From assembly GCF_025420485.1 (NCBI RefSeq), contig NZ_JAOEFD010000012.1, forward strand, positions 1 through 64,000: 64,000 bases of DNA, given 5' to 3'. Of this stretch, positions 8,633-17,596 are shown one piece after another. A model generated the notes under the pieces. It was not told where the DNA came from and made no database searches. It saw nothing but the letters and a program-made list of their open reading frames with translations. The position numbers and the translations under genes were made by a program. The stretch's first letter is position 1; each line of letters starts with the position of its first letter. The stretch comes from Nesterenkonia marinintestina. Its GTDB lineage: Bacteria; Actinomycetota; Actinomycetes; Actinomycetales; Micrococcaceae.

Positions 8633-10677
8633 TCGTCGAACACTTCTATCGCTCCCTCGGGGTTGGTGATGTGGAAATCGCGAAAGACATCGAGATCAGC
8701 AAAGGGCTCCTCGCGCTGCTTCTTCGCTTTTGCCGCGTTGAAGTCCAGTACCGCAGGGGTCGATGCTGGATTGTGGTCGTTGATAGTTGCGTCGATTGGG
8801 AGGGCCGTTGCTGATCTCTTGGCGCTAAGGCGTCGGGCCAAAGACTTCTCCCGGCGAGACATCACTGTTTCCTGGCTCCAGTCGCGGAGAAGATCGTGAA
8901 TAGCCTGGCCGGGGTCGACGTGTCGGTCTTCTCGAAGAGCAATTCTCTTGGTGTACTCAGCTGCTTCCTTGGAGAAGGGCCCTTCCAGCCCGGCTGCGTG
9001 CTCCCACTCCAAGGGCTCGAAGGACCCCGTTTCAAGGTCTTGGAACCATACGCGGCGGACATCGTGGGCGTCTGTAAAGATCGGCCACTTCGCTCGGTGG
9101 CGACCCGTGTATGGCGACTGGGTGTTTCGGTGCATGTTCAACGTTGGCCCGTCATAGCGGCGCCCGTTGATTTCCACGCCGTAGTGCTGGATGGTGCGCC
9201 ACTCCACTTCCAGGAAAGAGAATGCTAGGTCGTCTGAGGCAGGTAGCCTGAGCCCTCCACACTTGGCCAGTCCGATTTCGAACATCTCCGCAGGTGAGAA
9301 CGAAGCCCCCGGGACTTCTGGAACGCAGAGACCGCTGTGTTTGGTTCGGTGGTAGATCTGGCCCACCCACTCTCGAATTATCTGCTCCAGCTCGCTGAGG
9401 TAGTAGAACGCCTGGCTTTCCACGTTCTGGCCCCGGTTGTAGACGTCCGGTCCTTTATAGCCAGGAAGATGCTGGAGGCAACCTTGGCGCAGGGTCCTGA
9501 AAAACCTTTCAATTGTTGGTTTGTCGGTGGGCTTATAAGGGATGGAGGGTTGAACAGAAATTCCTAAGCGGGCACAGGATGAGATGACGTGGTCAGAGAG
9601 GTAGATCTTGCCGCGATCGACCATGATCGACTCGGGCAGGCACGCCGGCAAGCCTCCAGTGGGCATCTCGGATGTATCTTCGATAGTTTCTGGGCCCACC
9701 AGAACGTTTTGTGGAACTCCATGAAAAGGCCAGGCCCCATCATCGTCCTTGCGCGGCATTGGAGTAACTGCCTGATAAAGGACATTGGCCACGTCTGCTG
9801 AATTTGTTGACACGGGAGAGAGTCGCAGTCCCAAGATGCACCGTGTGAAAAGGTCCTGAGCCACCGTCAGCTCAACTGGTACCCAGCGCAACGTCACCGG
9901 TTCCATCGCGAAAACATCCAGAGGCGTGGTATCCAGGATGACGTGCTCCCCAGGCCGAGTAGCGCTGAGCCGGCCATATGGTCCGTCGGGGCGCTGTGCC
10001 ACGGATCTTCGCTGCTTGGCGCTGCCGAAAGCGTGTCTGCCTTTCGAGAGCTCTTTGAGCCGCCGGTACTGCGTTGCACGGGACGGGATGAGAACTTCAC
10101 CGGCGCCGTACTCATCTTCCAGGCGTTGCTTCGTCTGTTGCAGCACGACATCTGCAGTGGGAGTCGATGCCTGAACGTAGCAATTTAACACGGCTCGGCA
10201 AGCCGCTTCCCAGCGTTCGTCAACCCCTGAACTTCTTCGACCGACAGTCCTGCTATCGGCGAGGGCTGCCGGCCCGCCTTCAATGTACGACCGTATCCAG
10301 CGGCGGAGCGTTCGCCCCGAGACGCCTTGTTCCTGCGCACACTGCTGGATCCACTCGTCATCGGTGCCACTATGAGATTTTGGAGGTGCCTGGGCGAGAC
10401 GCACCGCCAGGGAGCGCTCTTCGACTTTGGCGCGCTGGCTCTCGGGCAGATTCTTCAGCAGCACATCCACAGGTGCGGGCGAACCTGGGTTCTTCTCACG
10501 CTGATCCAGTTCGTCCAGAACCTTGCATGAGGCCACCAAATAGGAGGTTTGAACCCGCTTGAAGGTCTCGCCAGAGGACAGCAGCGTGCTCCCCGCCCCC
10601 AGTTCAAGGACCGTCCAGACTCCTCCATCTAGCCAGACGTTGCAGCTGACTCGAAGCTCGACCTGGTTAGAGTTCAC
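8629..10677 (-). CDS. tnsB: TnsB-type DDE transposase (Mu/rve family)
   Basis: The protein has 682 residues. An N-terminal region (about 80-210) holds helix-turn-helix segments, including VSGRTLRRWIRSYIEGG. An integrase-fold catalytic core carries D249 (VILDTTPLDVF), D354 (IMVDRGKIYLSDH) and E390 (KPTDKPTIERFF); 35 residues separate D354 and E390, the classic DD(35)E spacing. A Mu-type beta-barrel and C-terminal tail follow, the tail presumably contacting TnsC. TnsB binds the end repeats and joins the 3' ends to target DNA. The size is close to Tn7 TnsB (702 residues). It begins 5 bp after the tnsA stop and overlaps tnsC, so one transcript is likely. Confidence 0.95.
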   Translation of the reverse strand: MNSNQVELRVSCNVWLDGGVWTVLELGAGSTLLSSGETFKRVQTSYLVASCKVLDELDQREKNPGSPAPVDVLLKNLPESQRAKVEERSLAVRLAQAPPKSHSGTDDEWIQQCAQEQGVSGRTLRRWIRSYIEGGPAALADSRTVGRRSSGVDERWEAACRAVLNCYVQASTPTADVVLQQTKQRLEDEYGAGEVLIPSRATQYRRLKELSKGRHAFGSAKQRRSVAQRPDGPYGRLSATRPGEHVILDTTPLDVFAMEPVTLRWVPVELTVAQDLFTRCILGLRLSPVSTNSADVANVLYQAVTPMPRKDDDGAWPFHGVPQNVLVGPETIEDTSEMPTGGLPACLPESIMVDRGKIYLSDHVISSCARLGISVQPSIPYKPTDKPTIERFFRTLRQGCLQHLPGYKGPDVYNRGQNVESQAFYYLSELEQIIREWVGQIYHRTKHSGLCVPEVPGASFSPAEMFEIGLAKCGGLRLPASDDLAFSFLEVEWRTIQHYGVEINGRRYDGPTLNMHRNTQSPYTGRHRAKWPIFTDAHDVRRVWFQDLETGSFEPLEWEHAAGLEGPFSKEAAEYTKRIALREDRHVDPGQAIHDLLRDWSQETVMSRREKSLARRLSAKRSATALPIDATINDHNPASTPAVLDFNAAKAKKQREEPFADLDVFRDFHITNPEGAIEVFDE

Positions 10678-10682
10678 AGCGA

Positions 10683-11360
10683 TTACCTCACGAGACTGTT
10701 TCGGTTAAATGGCACATCAAGTTCGACTGGGTGCTCACCTGACCACACTGCTTGGAGAGCATCATGGAGGGACTCCACCGTCGTGTCCCCGGGAGATGGT
10801 GGTGATTCATGCCGCAGTGGTGCATTTGGGTACCTACGGCGCGCGAAGGCGGAAAATTTGATGTTTTCCAGAATGATGGGGTCCCCGCCGTGCCACACCT
10901 CGTAACCCCACCCGCGTGCCGAGCACAGGGCTTGAGTCCACGCGAAGACTGCGGCAGCTTTAGGGTGCCGCGCGAACTCTCGTGGTTTGACGTCCACTAC
11001 GGTCAGCGTTCCGTCCGTATGGGTGAGGAGGAAGTCTGGCACGTGGCGGCGTGACGCCTCTCCATCGTTTCCCGAGAGTCGCATCGGTTGTGCGGAGATC
11101 CATGACACTGTCGGGTCGAAATCTGCGAACCACAAGCGATCCATTTCCAGTCGACTTTCGTATGGAACGTGGTCACCTGTCGTTGCAGACCAAAAGAGAC
11201 CGGAATAATGCCGCTGGCGAGCATGGGCATGGAACTTCCGCACTGGAAGAGCAGTGGAGAGTCGCCCTTCGTCGACCGCGCCCAGAGTTGTCGAGATCTC
11301 TTCCCCATCTGCGGTCACATACCGGAGGTCTGCTCTGAGGTGCGCGGTGGCGGCGCTCAT
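10683..11360 (-). CDS. tnsA: TnsA-type endonuclease subunit of heteromeric transposase
   Basis: The ATG at 11360 gives 225 residues. Residues with restriction-endonuclease-fold spacing are present: E68 in PYESRLE, D109 in HVPDFLL and K125 in VVDVKPRE, matching the catalytic E-D-K set of Tn7 TnsA. TnsA cuts the 5' strands at the transposon ends, which allows cut-and-paste movement in place of replicative insertion. A GTG at 11405 in the same frame would extend the protein, but that stretch lies inside the end repeats, so the ATG is preferred. It is the first gene of the leftward operon, and its promoter must lie within the transposon end. Confidence 0.9.
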   Translation of the reverse strand: MSAATAHLRADLRYVTADGEEISTTLGAVDEGRLSTALPVRKFHAHARQRHYSGLFWSATTGDHVPYESRLEMDRLWFADFDPTVSWISAQPMRLSGNDGEASRRHVPDFLLTHTDGTLTVVDVKPREFARHPKAAAVFAWTQALCSARGWGYEVWHGGDPIILENIKFSAFARRRYPNAPLRHESPPSPGDTTVESLHDALQAVWSGEHPVELDVPFNRNSLVR

Positions 11361-11376
11361 AGTTCCAGTATGTGAC

Positions 11377-11439
11377 CTATGACACGTCTGTGAGACTAAT
11401 GACACGCCTATGACAAGTTCTTGAGACTATGACAAGTTC
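11377..11439. repeat. Transposon end repeats, probable TnsB binding sites
   Basis: Read inward on the minus strand, the box TGTCAT occurs four times (11434-11429, 11415-11410, 11404-11399 and 11384-11379). Two copies are embedded in an identical 13-bp sequence, GAACTTGTCATAG (11439-11427 and 11420-11408). Spacings are 19, 11 and 20 bp. Multiple overlapping boxes just inside one end match the organisation of TnsB sites in the Tn7 right end. They overlap the region where the tnsA promoter must lie, so TnsB binding could autoregulate the operon. Confidence 0.75.
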
Positions 11440-11507
11440 GATGAGATCCGACAGGCGACACTGGGGATGGAGACCGTCACCACCGGAATAGACGGGCGCG
11501 ATCCAAA

Positions 11508-11528
11508 GTTGAGCATGAATGACTCAAG
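11508..11528 (+). promoter_or_regulatory. HAIR element (HspR operator) of clpB
   Basis: GTTGAGC, seven bases, then ACTCAAG matches the HspR-associated inverted repeat, whose consensus is CTTGAGT-N7-ACTCAAG. The right arm is perfect and the left arm has two mismatches. HspR represses clpB and dnaK operons in actinobacteria and releases them on heat stress. The element lies 49 bp before the clpB start and about 47 bp inside the chromosome from the transposon end. Confidence 0.8.
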
Positions 11529-11576
11529 TTTTGAACTCGGGCCATCACCCACCCGAGACGGAAAGGACACGCACCC

Positions 11577-14213
11577 ATGGACGTCCAGCTCACCACCAAG
11601 TCGCAGGAGGCGATGTCCGCGGCCTCCGCCCACGCGAACACGACGGGCAGCCCGAGGATCGAGCCCGCCCACCTGCTCAAGGCGCTGATGGACCAGCGCG
11701 ACTCCGTCGCCGTCGCCCTGCTCAAGGCCGCCGGCGCCGACGCCGAGGCCGTCTCCACCCGCGCGTCCGCACTGATCCGGCAGCTTCCCAAGACATCAGG
11801 CTCCAGCGTCTCCCAGCCCCAGCTCGCGCAGCCGACGCTCGCCGCGCTGCGCACCGCACAGGCCGAGGCCGAAGAGTTCGGCGACGAGTACATCTCCACC
11901 GAACACGTCCTGCTCGGCCTCTCCGCCGACAACGGCCCAGTCGGCCGCGCCCTGGCCGACAACGGCGCCTCCCACGACGCCCTGAAGGCCGAACTTCCCG
12001 GCATCCGTGGTGACAAGAAGGTCACCAGCCCGGACCCGGAGAACAGCTTCCAGGCCCTGGAGAAGTACGGCACCGACCTCACCGAGGTGGCCCGTTCGGG
12101 CAAGCTGGACCCCATCATCGGCCGCGACTCCGAGGTGCGCCGCGTCGTCCAGGTCCTCTCCCGCCGCACCAAGAACAACCCGGTGCTCATCGGTGAGCCC
12201 GGCGTCGGCAAGACCGCCGTCGTCGAGGGCCTCGCCCAGCGCATCGTCGCCGGCGACGTCCCCGAGTCCCTGCGCAATCGGACACTGATCTCCCTCGACC
12301 TCGGCGCCATGATCGCCGGGGCGAAGTACCGCGGCGAGTTCGAGGAGCGGCTGAAGTCCGTGCTCGACGAGATCAAGGGATCCGAGGGTGAGATCATCAC
12401 CTTCATCGATGAGATCCACACCGTCGTCGGCGCGGGCGCCTCAGAGGGCTCCATGGATGCGGGCAACATGCTCAAGCCCATGCTCGCCCGCGGTGAGCTG
12501 CGTCTGATCGGGGCCACCACCCTGGACGAGTACCGCGAGAACGTCGAGACCGACGCGGCCCTGGAGCGCCGCTTCCAGCAGGTCTGGGTCGGCGAGCCCT
12601 CGGTCGAGGACACCGTGGCCATCCTGCGCGGTATCAAGGAGCGTTACGAGGCCCACCACAAGGTGGCCATCTCCGACGGCGCACTGGTCGCCGCCGCCAC
12701 CCTCTCCGACCGCTACATCACCGACCGGCAGCTGCCCGACAAGGCCATCGACCTCATCGACGAGGCCGCCTCCCGGCTGCGCATGGAGATCGACTCCGCG
12801 CCGGTGGAGATCGACGAGCTGCGCCGTCAGGTCGACCGACTGACCATGCAGGAGATGGCGCTCTCCGGCGAAGCCGACGCCGGCTCTCAGGAGCGGCTCG
12901 AGACGCTGCGGGCCGACCTCGCCGACAAGAAGGAGTCGCTGGCCGCGCTCACCGCACGGTGGGAGGCCGAGAAGGGCGAGCTCAACCGTGCCGGTGACCT
13001 CCGCGTGCAGATCGACGAGCTGCGCTCGGCCGCCGAGAAGGCACAGCGCGAGGGTGACCTCGGGGAGGCCGCCCGGCTGCTCTACGGCGAGATCCCGCAG
13101 GTCGAGCGGCAGCTCGCAGAGGTCGAAGAGGAGGAGGACGCCGAGCGTGAGGCCGGAGAGCCCAAGATGGTCTCCGACGAGGTCGACGACGACGGCATCG
13201 CCGAGGTCATCTCCGCCTGGACCGGGATCCCCGCCGGACGCATGCTGCAGGGAGAGACCGAGAAGCTGCTCCAGATGGAGACGCTCATCGGCTCACGGCT
13301 GATCGGTCAGGACAAGGCTGTCACCGCAGTGGCCGACGCGGTCCGCCGGGCGCGCACCGGCGTCGCCGACCCGGACCGGCCCACCGGTTCGTTCCTCTTC
13401 CTGGGTCCGACCGGTGTCGGCAAGACCGAGCTGGCGAAGTCTCTGGCGGAGTTCCTCTTCGACGACGAGCGCTCGATGGTCCGCGTCGACATGTCCGAGT
13501 ACTCCGAGAAGCACTCCGTGGCCCGGCTGGTGGGCGCCCCGCCCGGCTACGTGGGCCACGAGGAGGGCGGTCAGCTCACCGAGGCTGTGCGGCGCCGCCC
13601 CTACTCGGTGGTGCTGCTCGACGAGGTGGAGAAGGCCCACCCGGAGGTGTTCGACATCCTGCTGCAGGTCCTCGACGACGGCCGCCTGACCGACGGGCAG
13701 GGCCGGACCGTGGACTTCCGCAACGTGGTGCTCATCCTCACCTCCAACCTCGGTTCCCAGTTCCTGGTGGACCAGACCCTGGACCAGCAGGCCAAGCACA
13801 AGGCCGTGATGGATACGGTGCACGCCTCCTTCAAGCCCGAGTTCCTCAACCGGCTCGACGACGTCGTGATGTTCGACCCGCTGTCCATGGAGCAGCTCGG
13901 GTCGATCGTGGACCTGCAGATCGACTCGCTGCAGCGCCGCCTGGCCGCCCGGCGTCTGACCCTGGAGGTCTCCGACGCCGCCCGCGACTGGCTGGCGTTC
14001 ACCGGGTACGACCCGGCCTTCGGCGCCCGTCCGCTGCGCCGTCTGGTCCAGCGCGAGATCGGGGACCAGCTGGCCAAGGAGCTCCTCGCCGGCACCGTGG
14101 AGGACGGGGACACCGTGCTCGTCGACCGTGAGGAGCCCCGCCTCGAACCCGGTGCGGAGGGAGACGACCTCACCGCCCCGAGCCATGGGTTGACGGTGTC
14201 CCGCGCGGAGTGA
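11577..14213 (+). CDS. clpB: ATP-dependent protein disaggregase ClpB
   Basis: The protein has 878 residues, normal for ClpB. It has an N-terminal Clp repeat domain (1-145), a first AAA+ module with Walker A GEPGVGKT (206-213), a coiled-coil middle domain (about 405-530, rich in E, R and L), and a second AAA+ module with Walker A GPTGVGKT (610-617). ClpB works with DnaK to extract polypeptides from aggregates in the cytoplasm. The start is well supported by GGAAAGGA upstream. A HAIR operator in the leader indicates HspR control. The transposon ends just upstream, so any more distal promoter elements of clpB have been displaced. Confidence 0.97.
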   Translation: MDVQLTTKSQEAMSAASAHANTTGSPRIEPAHLLKALMDQRDSVAVALLKAAGADAEAVSTRASALIRQLPKTSGSSVSQPQLAQPTLAALRTAQAEAEEFGDEYISTEHVLLGLSADNGPVGRALADNGASHDALKAELPGIRGDKKVTSPDPENSFQALEKYGTDLTEVARSGKLDPIIGRDSEVRRVVQVLSRRTKNNPVLIGEPGVGKTAVVEGLAQRIVAGDVPESLRNRTLISLDLGAMIAGAKYRGEFEERLKSVLDEIKGSEGEIITFIDEIHTVVGAGASEGSMDAGNMLKPMLARGELRLIGATTLDEYRENVETDAALERRFQQVWVGEPSVEDTVAILRGIKERYEAHHKVAISDGALVAAATLSDRYITDRQLPDKAIDLIDEAASRLRMEIDSAPVEIDELRRQVDRLTMQEMALSGEADAGSQERLETLRADLADKKESLAALTARWEAEKGELNRAGDLRVQIDELRSAAEKAQREGDLGEAARLLYGEIPQVERQLAEVEEEEDAEREAGEPKMVSDEVDDDGIAEVISAWTGIPAGRMLQGETEKLLQMETLIGSRLIGQDKAVTAVADAVRRARTGVADPDRPTGSFLFLGPTGVGKTELAKSLAEFLFDDERSMVRVDMSEYSEKHSVARLVGAPPGYVGHEEGGQLTEAVRRRPYSVVLLDEVEKAHPEVFDILLQVLDDGRLTDGQGRTVDFRNVVLILTSNLGSQFLVDQTLDQQAKHKAVMDTVHASFKPEFLNRLDDVVMFDPLSMEQLGSIVDLQIDSLQRRLAARRLTLEVSDAARDWLAFTGYDPAFGARPLRRLVQREIGDQLAKELLAGTVEDGDTVLVDREEPRLEPGAEGDDLTAPSHGLTVSRAE

Positions 14214-14238
14214 GGGGCGTCGGATCGGCTGACGAGGC

Positions 14239-14820
14239 TCAGATCTCGACGCCCTCGGCGCGCAGCAGCTGCCGCTTGGTCTCGGTGCCGTAGTACAGGT
14301 AGCCGCCGAGGGATCCGTCGGCTCGGATGACCCGGTGGCAGGGCACGGCGAAGGCCACCAGGTTGTTCGCGCAGGCGCTCGCCGCGGCACGGTGGGCCTG
14401 CGGGCGTCCGGCCATCTGGGCGAGCTCCGCGTAGGAGACGGTCTCCCCGGCGGGCACCTCCCGCAGCGCCGCCCATACCTTCTGCCGGTACTCGGAACCG
14501 GGCTGGGAGATCGCGACGTCGTCGAAGGCGGTGCTGTCACCTGAGGCGTAGGCGGCGACGGCCTCGGCCACCGGGCCGCGGTCGGTGGGCAGCGGGTTCA
14601 TCTCTCGGTCCGCGGTCGTGGGGTCGACGTCCCAGAGGATGTCCATCAAATGCTCGAGCATCCGCCCGATGGCTGCGACTTCGGGCTCCCCGCCCTCGGC
14701 TCGGGCGAGTCCGCAGGCACGAAGCGTCTCGTCGTCGGGGGAGTGGATCGCCACCACGGTGCCCAGGTCGCCGAGGGAGGCGGAGGACCAGCGGAGTTCG
14801 GGCAGGAAGTCGGTCATCAC
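14239..14820 (-). CDS. ogt: Methylated-DNA--protein-cysteine methyltransferase
   Basis: The 193-residue product carries the alkyl-acceptor signature PCHRVIRADGSLGGY, whose cysteine receives the methyl group from O6-methylguanine in a single-use repair reaction. An N-terminal domain (1-95) of the Ogt/Ada type precedes the catalytic domain (from about 105, with YRQKVWAALREVPAGETVSY). Its start overlaps the stop of the Septum_form protein gene by 4 bp, so the two are co-transcribed. It converges on clpB, with only 25 bp between them. Confidence 0.93.
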   Translation of the reverse strand: MMTDFLPELRWSSASLGDLGTVVAIHSPDDETLRACGLARAEGGEPEVAAIGRMLEHLMDILWDVDPTTADREMNPLPTDRGPVAEAVAAYASGDSTAFDDVAISQPGSEYRQKVWAALREVPAGETVSYAELAQMAGRPQAHRAAASACANNLVAFAVPCHRVIRADGSLGGYLYYGTETKRQLLRAEGVEI

Positions 14821-15707
14821 TGGTCCTCGGTCTCCTCATCGGTGGGTTCGTCGGCAGGCTCGTCGGTGTCCTCGTCGTCTTCAGCGTCGTCGGCGTCGCC
14901 ATCCTCGGTCTGGTCGTCGCCCTCGTCCTCGGCGTCCTCAGGGTCCAGGACGTAGGAGCCGGAGAAGTCGCCGCCGTCGGCGCGCTCGATGGTGCAGGTG
15001 ACCCGTCGGTCACCGTCACCCCACGAGCTCTGGGTCGGATGGGACATCCGCACCTCCAGGGAGTGCTCCGACTCGTCCACCGCGTCCTGGTCCACCAGAT
15101 CGGCGGCCTCGCAGGCGGCCTGGGTCTCGCGCAGCACCTCGTCGTCGCCCGGGTAGGGCCCGTCCTCGAGGGTCTCGGTGTGTAGCACCTGAGCATTGTG
15201 CTCCTGGTCGCACTCCACCACAGTCGCTCCGGCGTCCTCGGCCACCGGGTCGAAGTCGGTGAGGCAGTCGGCGGTCTCCCAGTGGCTGGGCGGCGCATCG
15301 GCCAGGATCACACCGTCGGCGCCGGGATCCTCGTCCCGCTCCCCGACGAACTCCTCGTCGTCGCGCACGAACCACATGGTCACGACGCCGACGACCACCA
15401 GCACGACCAGCCCCACGGCGATCGGCACCACCGGGATCGCGCGCAGCACCCGGCCGACGGGGCCCCGAGCGGCCTCACGGCGCGCTTCACGCTTCTTCCG
15501 CTCCTCGCGACGGGACCGCTGGCTGAGCGGGACTGCGTGGGAACCGGGGTTCTCGGCGTCTGGGCGGTCCTCCACGGTGGGCAGCTCCTGGCGGGGGTGG
15601 ACGTCTTGCTGGGGCACGGTGCTCGGGCGCGGTCCGGTGGGCGCCGGTCCGACGAGGGACTCGGCGCGTCTTCGCCGTGGGCGCAATCGACGACGTGATC
15701 TCGCCAC
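14817..15707 (-). CDS. Septum formation family membrane protein with acidic tail
   Basis: The protein has 296 residues. A cytoplasmic N-terminus rich in R and P (1-95) is followed by one membrane segment near 97-117 (VVPIAVGLVVLVVVGVVTMW). The outer domain has paired cysteines in patterns such as TADCLTDF, VVECDQEHNAQV and VTCTIE, typical of the Septum_form family of mycobacterial cell-envelope proteins. The last 50 residues are almost entirely D, E, T and P and look disordered. The start is a GTG; the overlapping ATG at 15711 is in another frame. The function is not established. It is divergent from the DUF3073 gene. Confidence 0.7.
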   Translation of the reverse strand: MARSRRRLRPRRRRAESLVGPAPTGPRPSTVPQQDVHPRQELPTVEDRPDAENPGSHAVPLSQRSRREERKKREARREAARGPVGRVLRAIPVVPIAVGLVVLVVVGVVTMWFVRDDEEFVGERDEDPGADGVILADAPPSHWETADCLTDFDPVAEDAGATVVECDQEHNAQVLHTETLEDGPYPGDDEVLRETQAACEAADLVDQDAVDESEHSLEVRMSHPTQSSWGDGDRRVTCTIERADGGDFSGSYVLDPEDAEDEGDDQTEDGDADDAEDDEDTDEPADEPTDEETEDQ

Positions 15708-15814
15708 TCATGTTAACCTAGGGAGCACGAAACACGTGATGGAACAGTTGCTCCTGCGGTCGTCGCATGCCCGGCGCCGTGAGGACCGGAGAGAAGACAG
15801 AGGGGGTCTCGCTC

Positions 15815-16006
15815 ATGGGGCGCGGCCGTCAGAAGGCGAAAGCAACGAAGCAGGCCCGGGAGATCAAGTACTTCACCCCGGACACCGACCTGACCGCACT
15901 GCAGCGTGAGCTTGCTCAGAAGCGCGACGATTCCGTCGGCGAGCCGTCTTCCTCCGACGACGGGCACGACGACTACGACGACGTCGCCGAGCGCTACGGA
16001 AGCTGA
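15815..16006 (+). CDS. DUF3073 domain protein
   Basis: The 63-residue product starts MGRGRQKAKATKQAREIKY, the hallmark of the actinobacterial DUF3073 family, and continues FTPDTDLTALQRELAQ with an acidic C-terminus. The function is unknown. The ATG at 15815 is chosen over an in-frame upstream start because the conserved sequence begins there and GAGGGGG lies 9 bp upstream. It precedes the sirtuin gene by 5 bp and is probably in one transcript with it. Confidence 0.9.
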   Translation: MGRGRQKAKATKQAREIKYFTPDTDLTALQRELAQKRDDSVGEPSSSDDGHDDYDDVAERYGS

Positions 16007-16011
16007 GCCCC

Positions 16012-17001
16012 TTGACCTCATCGGGGTCCCAGGAGACCCCTCGGGCGCAGACCCGGTACACGGACTCCCCACTGTTCACCGCCTCCGTCGCCGACGCCCA
16101 CCGCGCCGCGCTGAGGTCGATCGCGCGCGTGGTGGAGGACACCGCTGAGCCCCAGTCCGCGGAGACCGCCCGCGAGGGGATCCTCGATCTCCTACGGGCC
16201 GGAGACGTGTTGTGTGTGACCGGCGCGGGAGTCTCCACCGCCTCCGGAATCCCCGACTACCGCGGCCCCCGCGGATCCCTGCATCGGCACCGTCCGATGA
16301 CCTACCAGGAGTTCCAGCACGACGCCGGCGCGCGTCAGCGATACTGGGCGCGCAGCTTCGTCGGCTGGCGCCGTATGCGGGGCGCGGCACCCAACCCAGC
16401 GCACCACCTGCTCGCCGACTGGCAGCGCCGCGGGGTGCTGAGCACCCTGGTCACACAGAACGTGGACGGCCTCCACCGTGCGGCCGGCTCGGAGCCGCTG
16501 GTCGCCCTGCACGGAGACCTCGACCGCGTGATCTGCCTCGACTGCGGCTGCACCGAGGACCGCTCCGGCCTCGACCAGCGGCTCGAGGAGGCCAACCCCG
16601 GCTACGCCGAGCAGGCTTCGGCCGCGGCCGAGAACGTGAACCCCGACGGTGACGTCGAACTCGACGAGACCTGGGTGGCCCGCTTCCGCATGGTGCCCTG
16701 TCTGGTCTGCGGCTCGCTGCGGCTGAAACCCGACGTCGTCTACTTCGGCGAAGGCGTGCCGCCGGAGCGCAAGGCCGCTGTGGAGGAAGCCGTGGCCGCG
16801 GCCTCCTCGCTGCTGGTGGTCGGCTCCTCGATGGCCGTGATGAGCGGGTTCCGCATCGCACTGCAGATGGGCCGGGCGTCCAAACCGATCGGCATCATCA
16901 ACGGCGGACCGTCGCGGGCGGACGCCAAGGCGCAGTGGCGCTGGCGCAGCGACATCATCGAGTCGCTGGAGACCCTGGAGAGCCGTCTGACCAGCGGGTG
17001 A
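16012..17001 (+). CDS. Sir2 family NAD-dependent protein deacylase
   Basis: The 329-residue protein carries the sirtuin core: CVTGAGVSTASGIPDYRG binds NAD, TQNVDGLHRAAG supplies the catalytic region, and LHGDL holds the conserved histidine. Two cysteine pairs (CLDCG and CLVCG) form the zinc site, and VVYFGEGVPPE and SSMAV belong to the cofactor pocket. It removes acyl groups from lysines using NAD in the cytoplasm. Acetyl-CoA synthetase is a classic sirtuin target and is also encoded in this window (acs), but there is no linkage evidence. The start is TTG, 5 bp after the DUF3073 stop with GGAAG upstream. The 3' end overlaps the convergent tetR gene by 47 bp. Confidence 0.92.
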   Translation: MTSSGSQETPRAQTRYTDSPLFTASVADAHRAALRSIARVVEDTAEPQSAETAREGILDLLRAGDVLCVTGAGVSTASGIPDYRGPRGSLHRHRPMTYQEFQHDAGARQRYWARSFVGWRRMRGAAPNPAHHLLADWQRRGVLSTLVTQNVDGLHRAAGSEPLVALHGDLDRVICLDCGCTEDRSGLDQRLEEANPGYAEQASAAAENVNPDGDVELDETWVARFRMVPCLVCGSLRLKPDVVYFGEGVPPERKAAVEEAVAAASSLLVVGSSMAVMSGFRIALQMGRASKPIGIINGGPSRADAKAQWRWRSDIIESLETLESRLTSG

Positions 17002-17518
17002 TTGCCTCGACGAGTCGGCGTCGCTGCTCCGGATCGAAGCTGCCCGGAAGTGCGGCCCCGTACATCCAGAGTCCGTCGGCGGCCAGCCGTGCCAGGAACG
17101 GCCGCAGATCGGCCTCCGACGCCGCCCCCTCCGCCTCCGGGAGTTCCGGGGCCCACCGCCGGTAGGCGTCGTCCCAGATCTCCCGGGCCCGGGGGTCCTC
17201 GGCAGACTCGAGTAGCAGCATCAGCTCGGCGCGGTCGGGATCGCAGGAGGCGGCGATGTAGGCCCGCAGCCGCTGACCGGCGTCGAGGTCCTCCCGTCGT
17301 GCTCCGGCGGCCTGCTCCATGGCCGACTCCCACTGCTGGGCCACGTGGGCGTGGAGCTCCAGCACCAGGTCCTCGCGGGTCGAGAAGTGGTAGAGGATCC
17401 CGCCCTTCGTCAGCCCCGTCTCCTTCGCCAGCGCCTCATAGGTGAGCAGGCGTACCCCGTCGCGCTGGACGACGGCGCGCGCGGCCTCGAGGATCTCGGT
17501 GCGGCGGGACTGTCTCAT
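16955..17518 (-). CDS. TetR family transcriptional regulator
   Basis: The protein has 187 residues. The N-terminal HTH is typical: EILEAARAVVQRDGVRLLTY, then LAKETGLTKGGILYHFSTRE. The C-terminal domain is a ligand-binding fold of the kind described in TetR_C_6-like regulators. It lies downstream of the MFS exporter gene on the same strand, with GAGG upstream of its ATG. The pair therefore looks like a regulator-exporter operon, and the palindrome before the exporter (19159-19186) is the likely operator. The ligand is probably a drug or other exported compound. Confidence 0.9.
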   Translation of the reverse strand: MRQSRRTEILEAARAVVQRDGVRLLTYEALAKETGLTKGGILYHFSTREDLVLELHAHVAQQWESAMEQAAGARREDLDAGQRLRAYIAASCDPDRAELMLLLESAEDPRAREIWDDAYRRWAPELPEAEGAASEADLRPFLARLAADGLWMYGAALPGSFDPEQRRRLVEAITRWSDGSPGSPATR

Positions 17519-17536
17519 CGGGGCATCCTCAGGGTC

Positions 17537-17596
17537 GGGTCGGCGGTTCTCGGGGCGGTGGTTCTCGGGTCGGTGATCATCGGGTCAGTGGTTGTC
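17537..17596. repeat. Four 15-bp tandem repeats between MFS and tetR genes
   Basis: Four exactly phased 15-bp units lie end to end; the first three begin at 17537, 17552 and 17567. Two of the units read GGGTCGGCGGTTCTC and GGGTCAGTGGTTGTC. The unit at 17582-17596 includes the MFS stop codon. Read on the minus strand, the repeat would encode (D/E)-(N/D)-(H/R)-R-P units if the stop TGA were CGA as in the other copies. Confidence 0.75.

Larger units (their letters stand above)
1..11460 (-). mobile_element. Tn7-like transposon, right part with cargo (left end outside window)
   Basis: A tnsA-tnsB-tnsC-tniQ operon runs leftward from just inside a repeat-rich end at about 11377-11460, as in Tn7 where tnsA lies next to the right end. 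Cargo genes fill the space to position 1, and the leftmost one runs off the window, so the left end lies outside. Base composition is visibly less GC-rich than the chromosome beyond 11461. The exact terminus is inferred. Read inward on the minus strand, the DNA begins TGTCG at 11460, with a second TGTCGG start at 11453; Tn7-type ends begin with TGT. A 5-bp target duplication would be CTGGG (11461-11465) or GGCGA. No Cas genes are present, so it is not a CRISPR-associated transposon in the part seen. Confidence 0.85.

Noticed and set aside
1-11460. CRISPR-associated transposon
   Set aside because: TniQ, TnsA, TnsB and TnsC are present, but no cas genes, repeat array or guide-like repeat is seen in the part of the element within the window.
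11477-12637. A 386-codon minus-strand frame opposite clpB
   Set aside because: It is an antisense shadow of the conserved clpB coding sequence.
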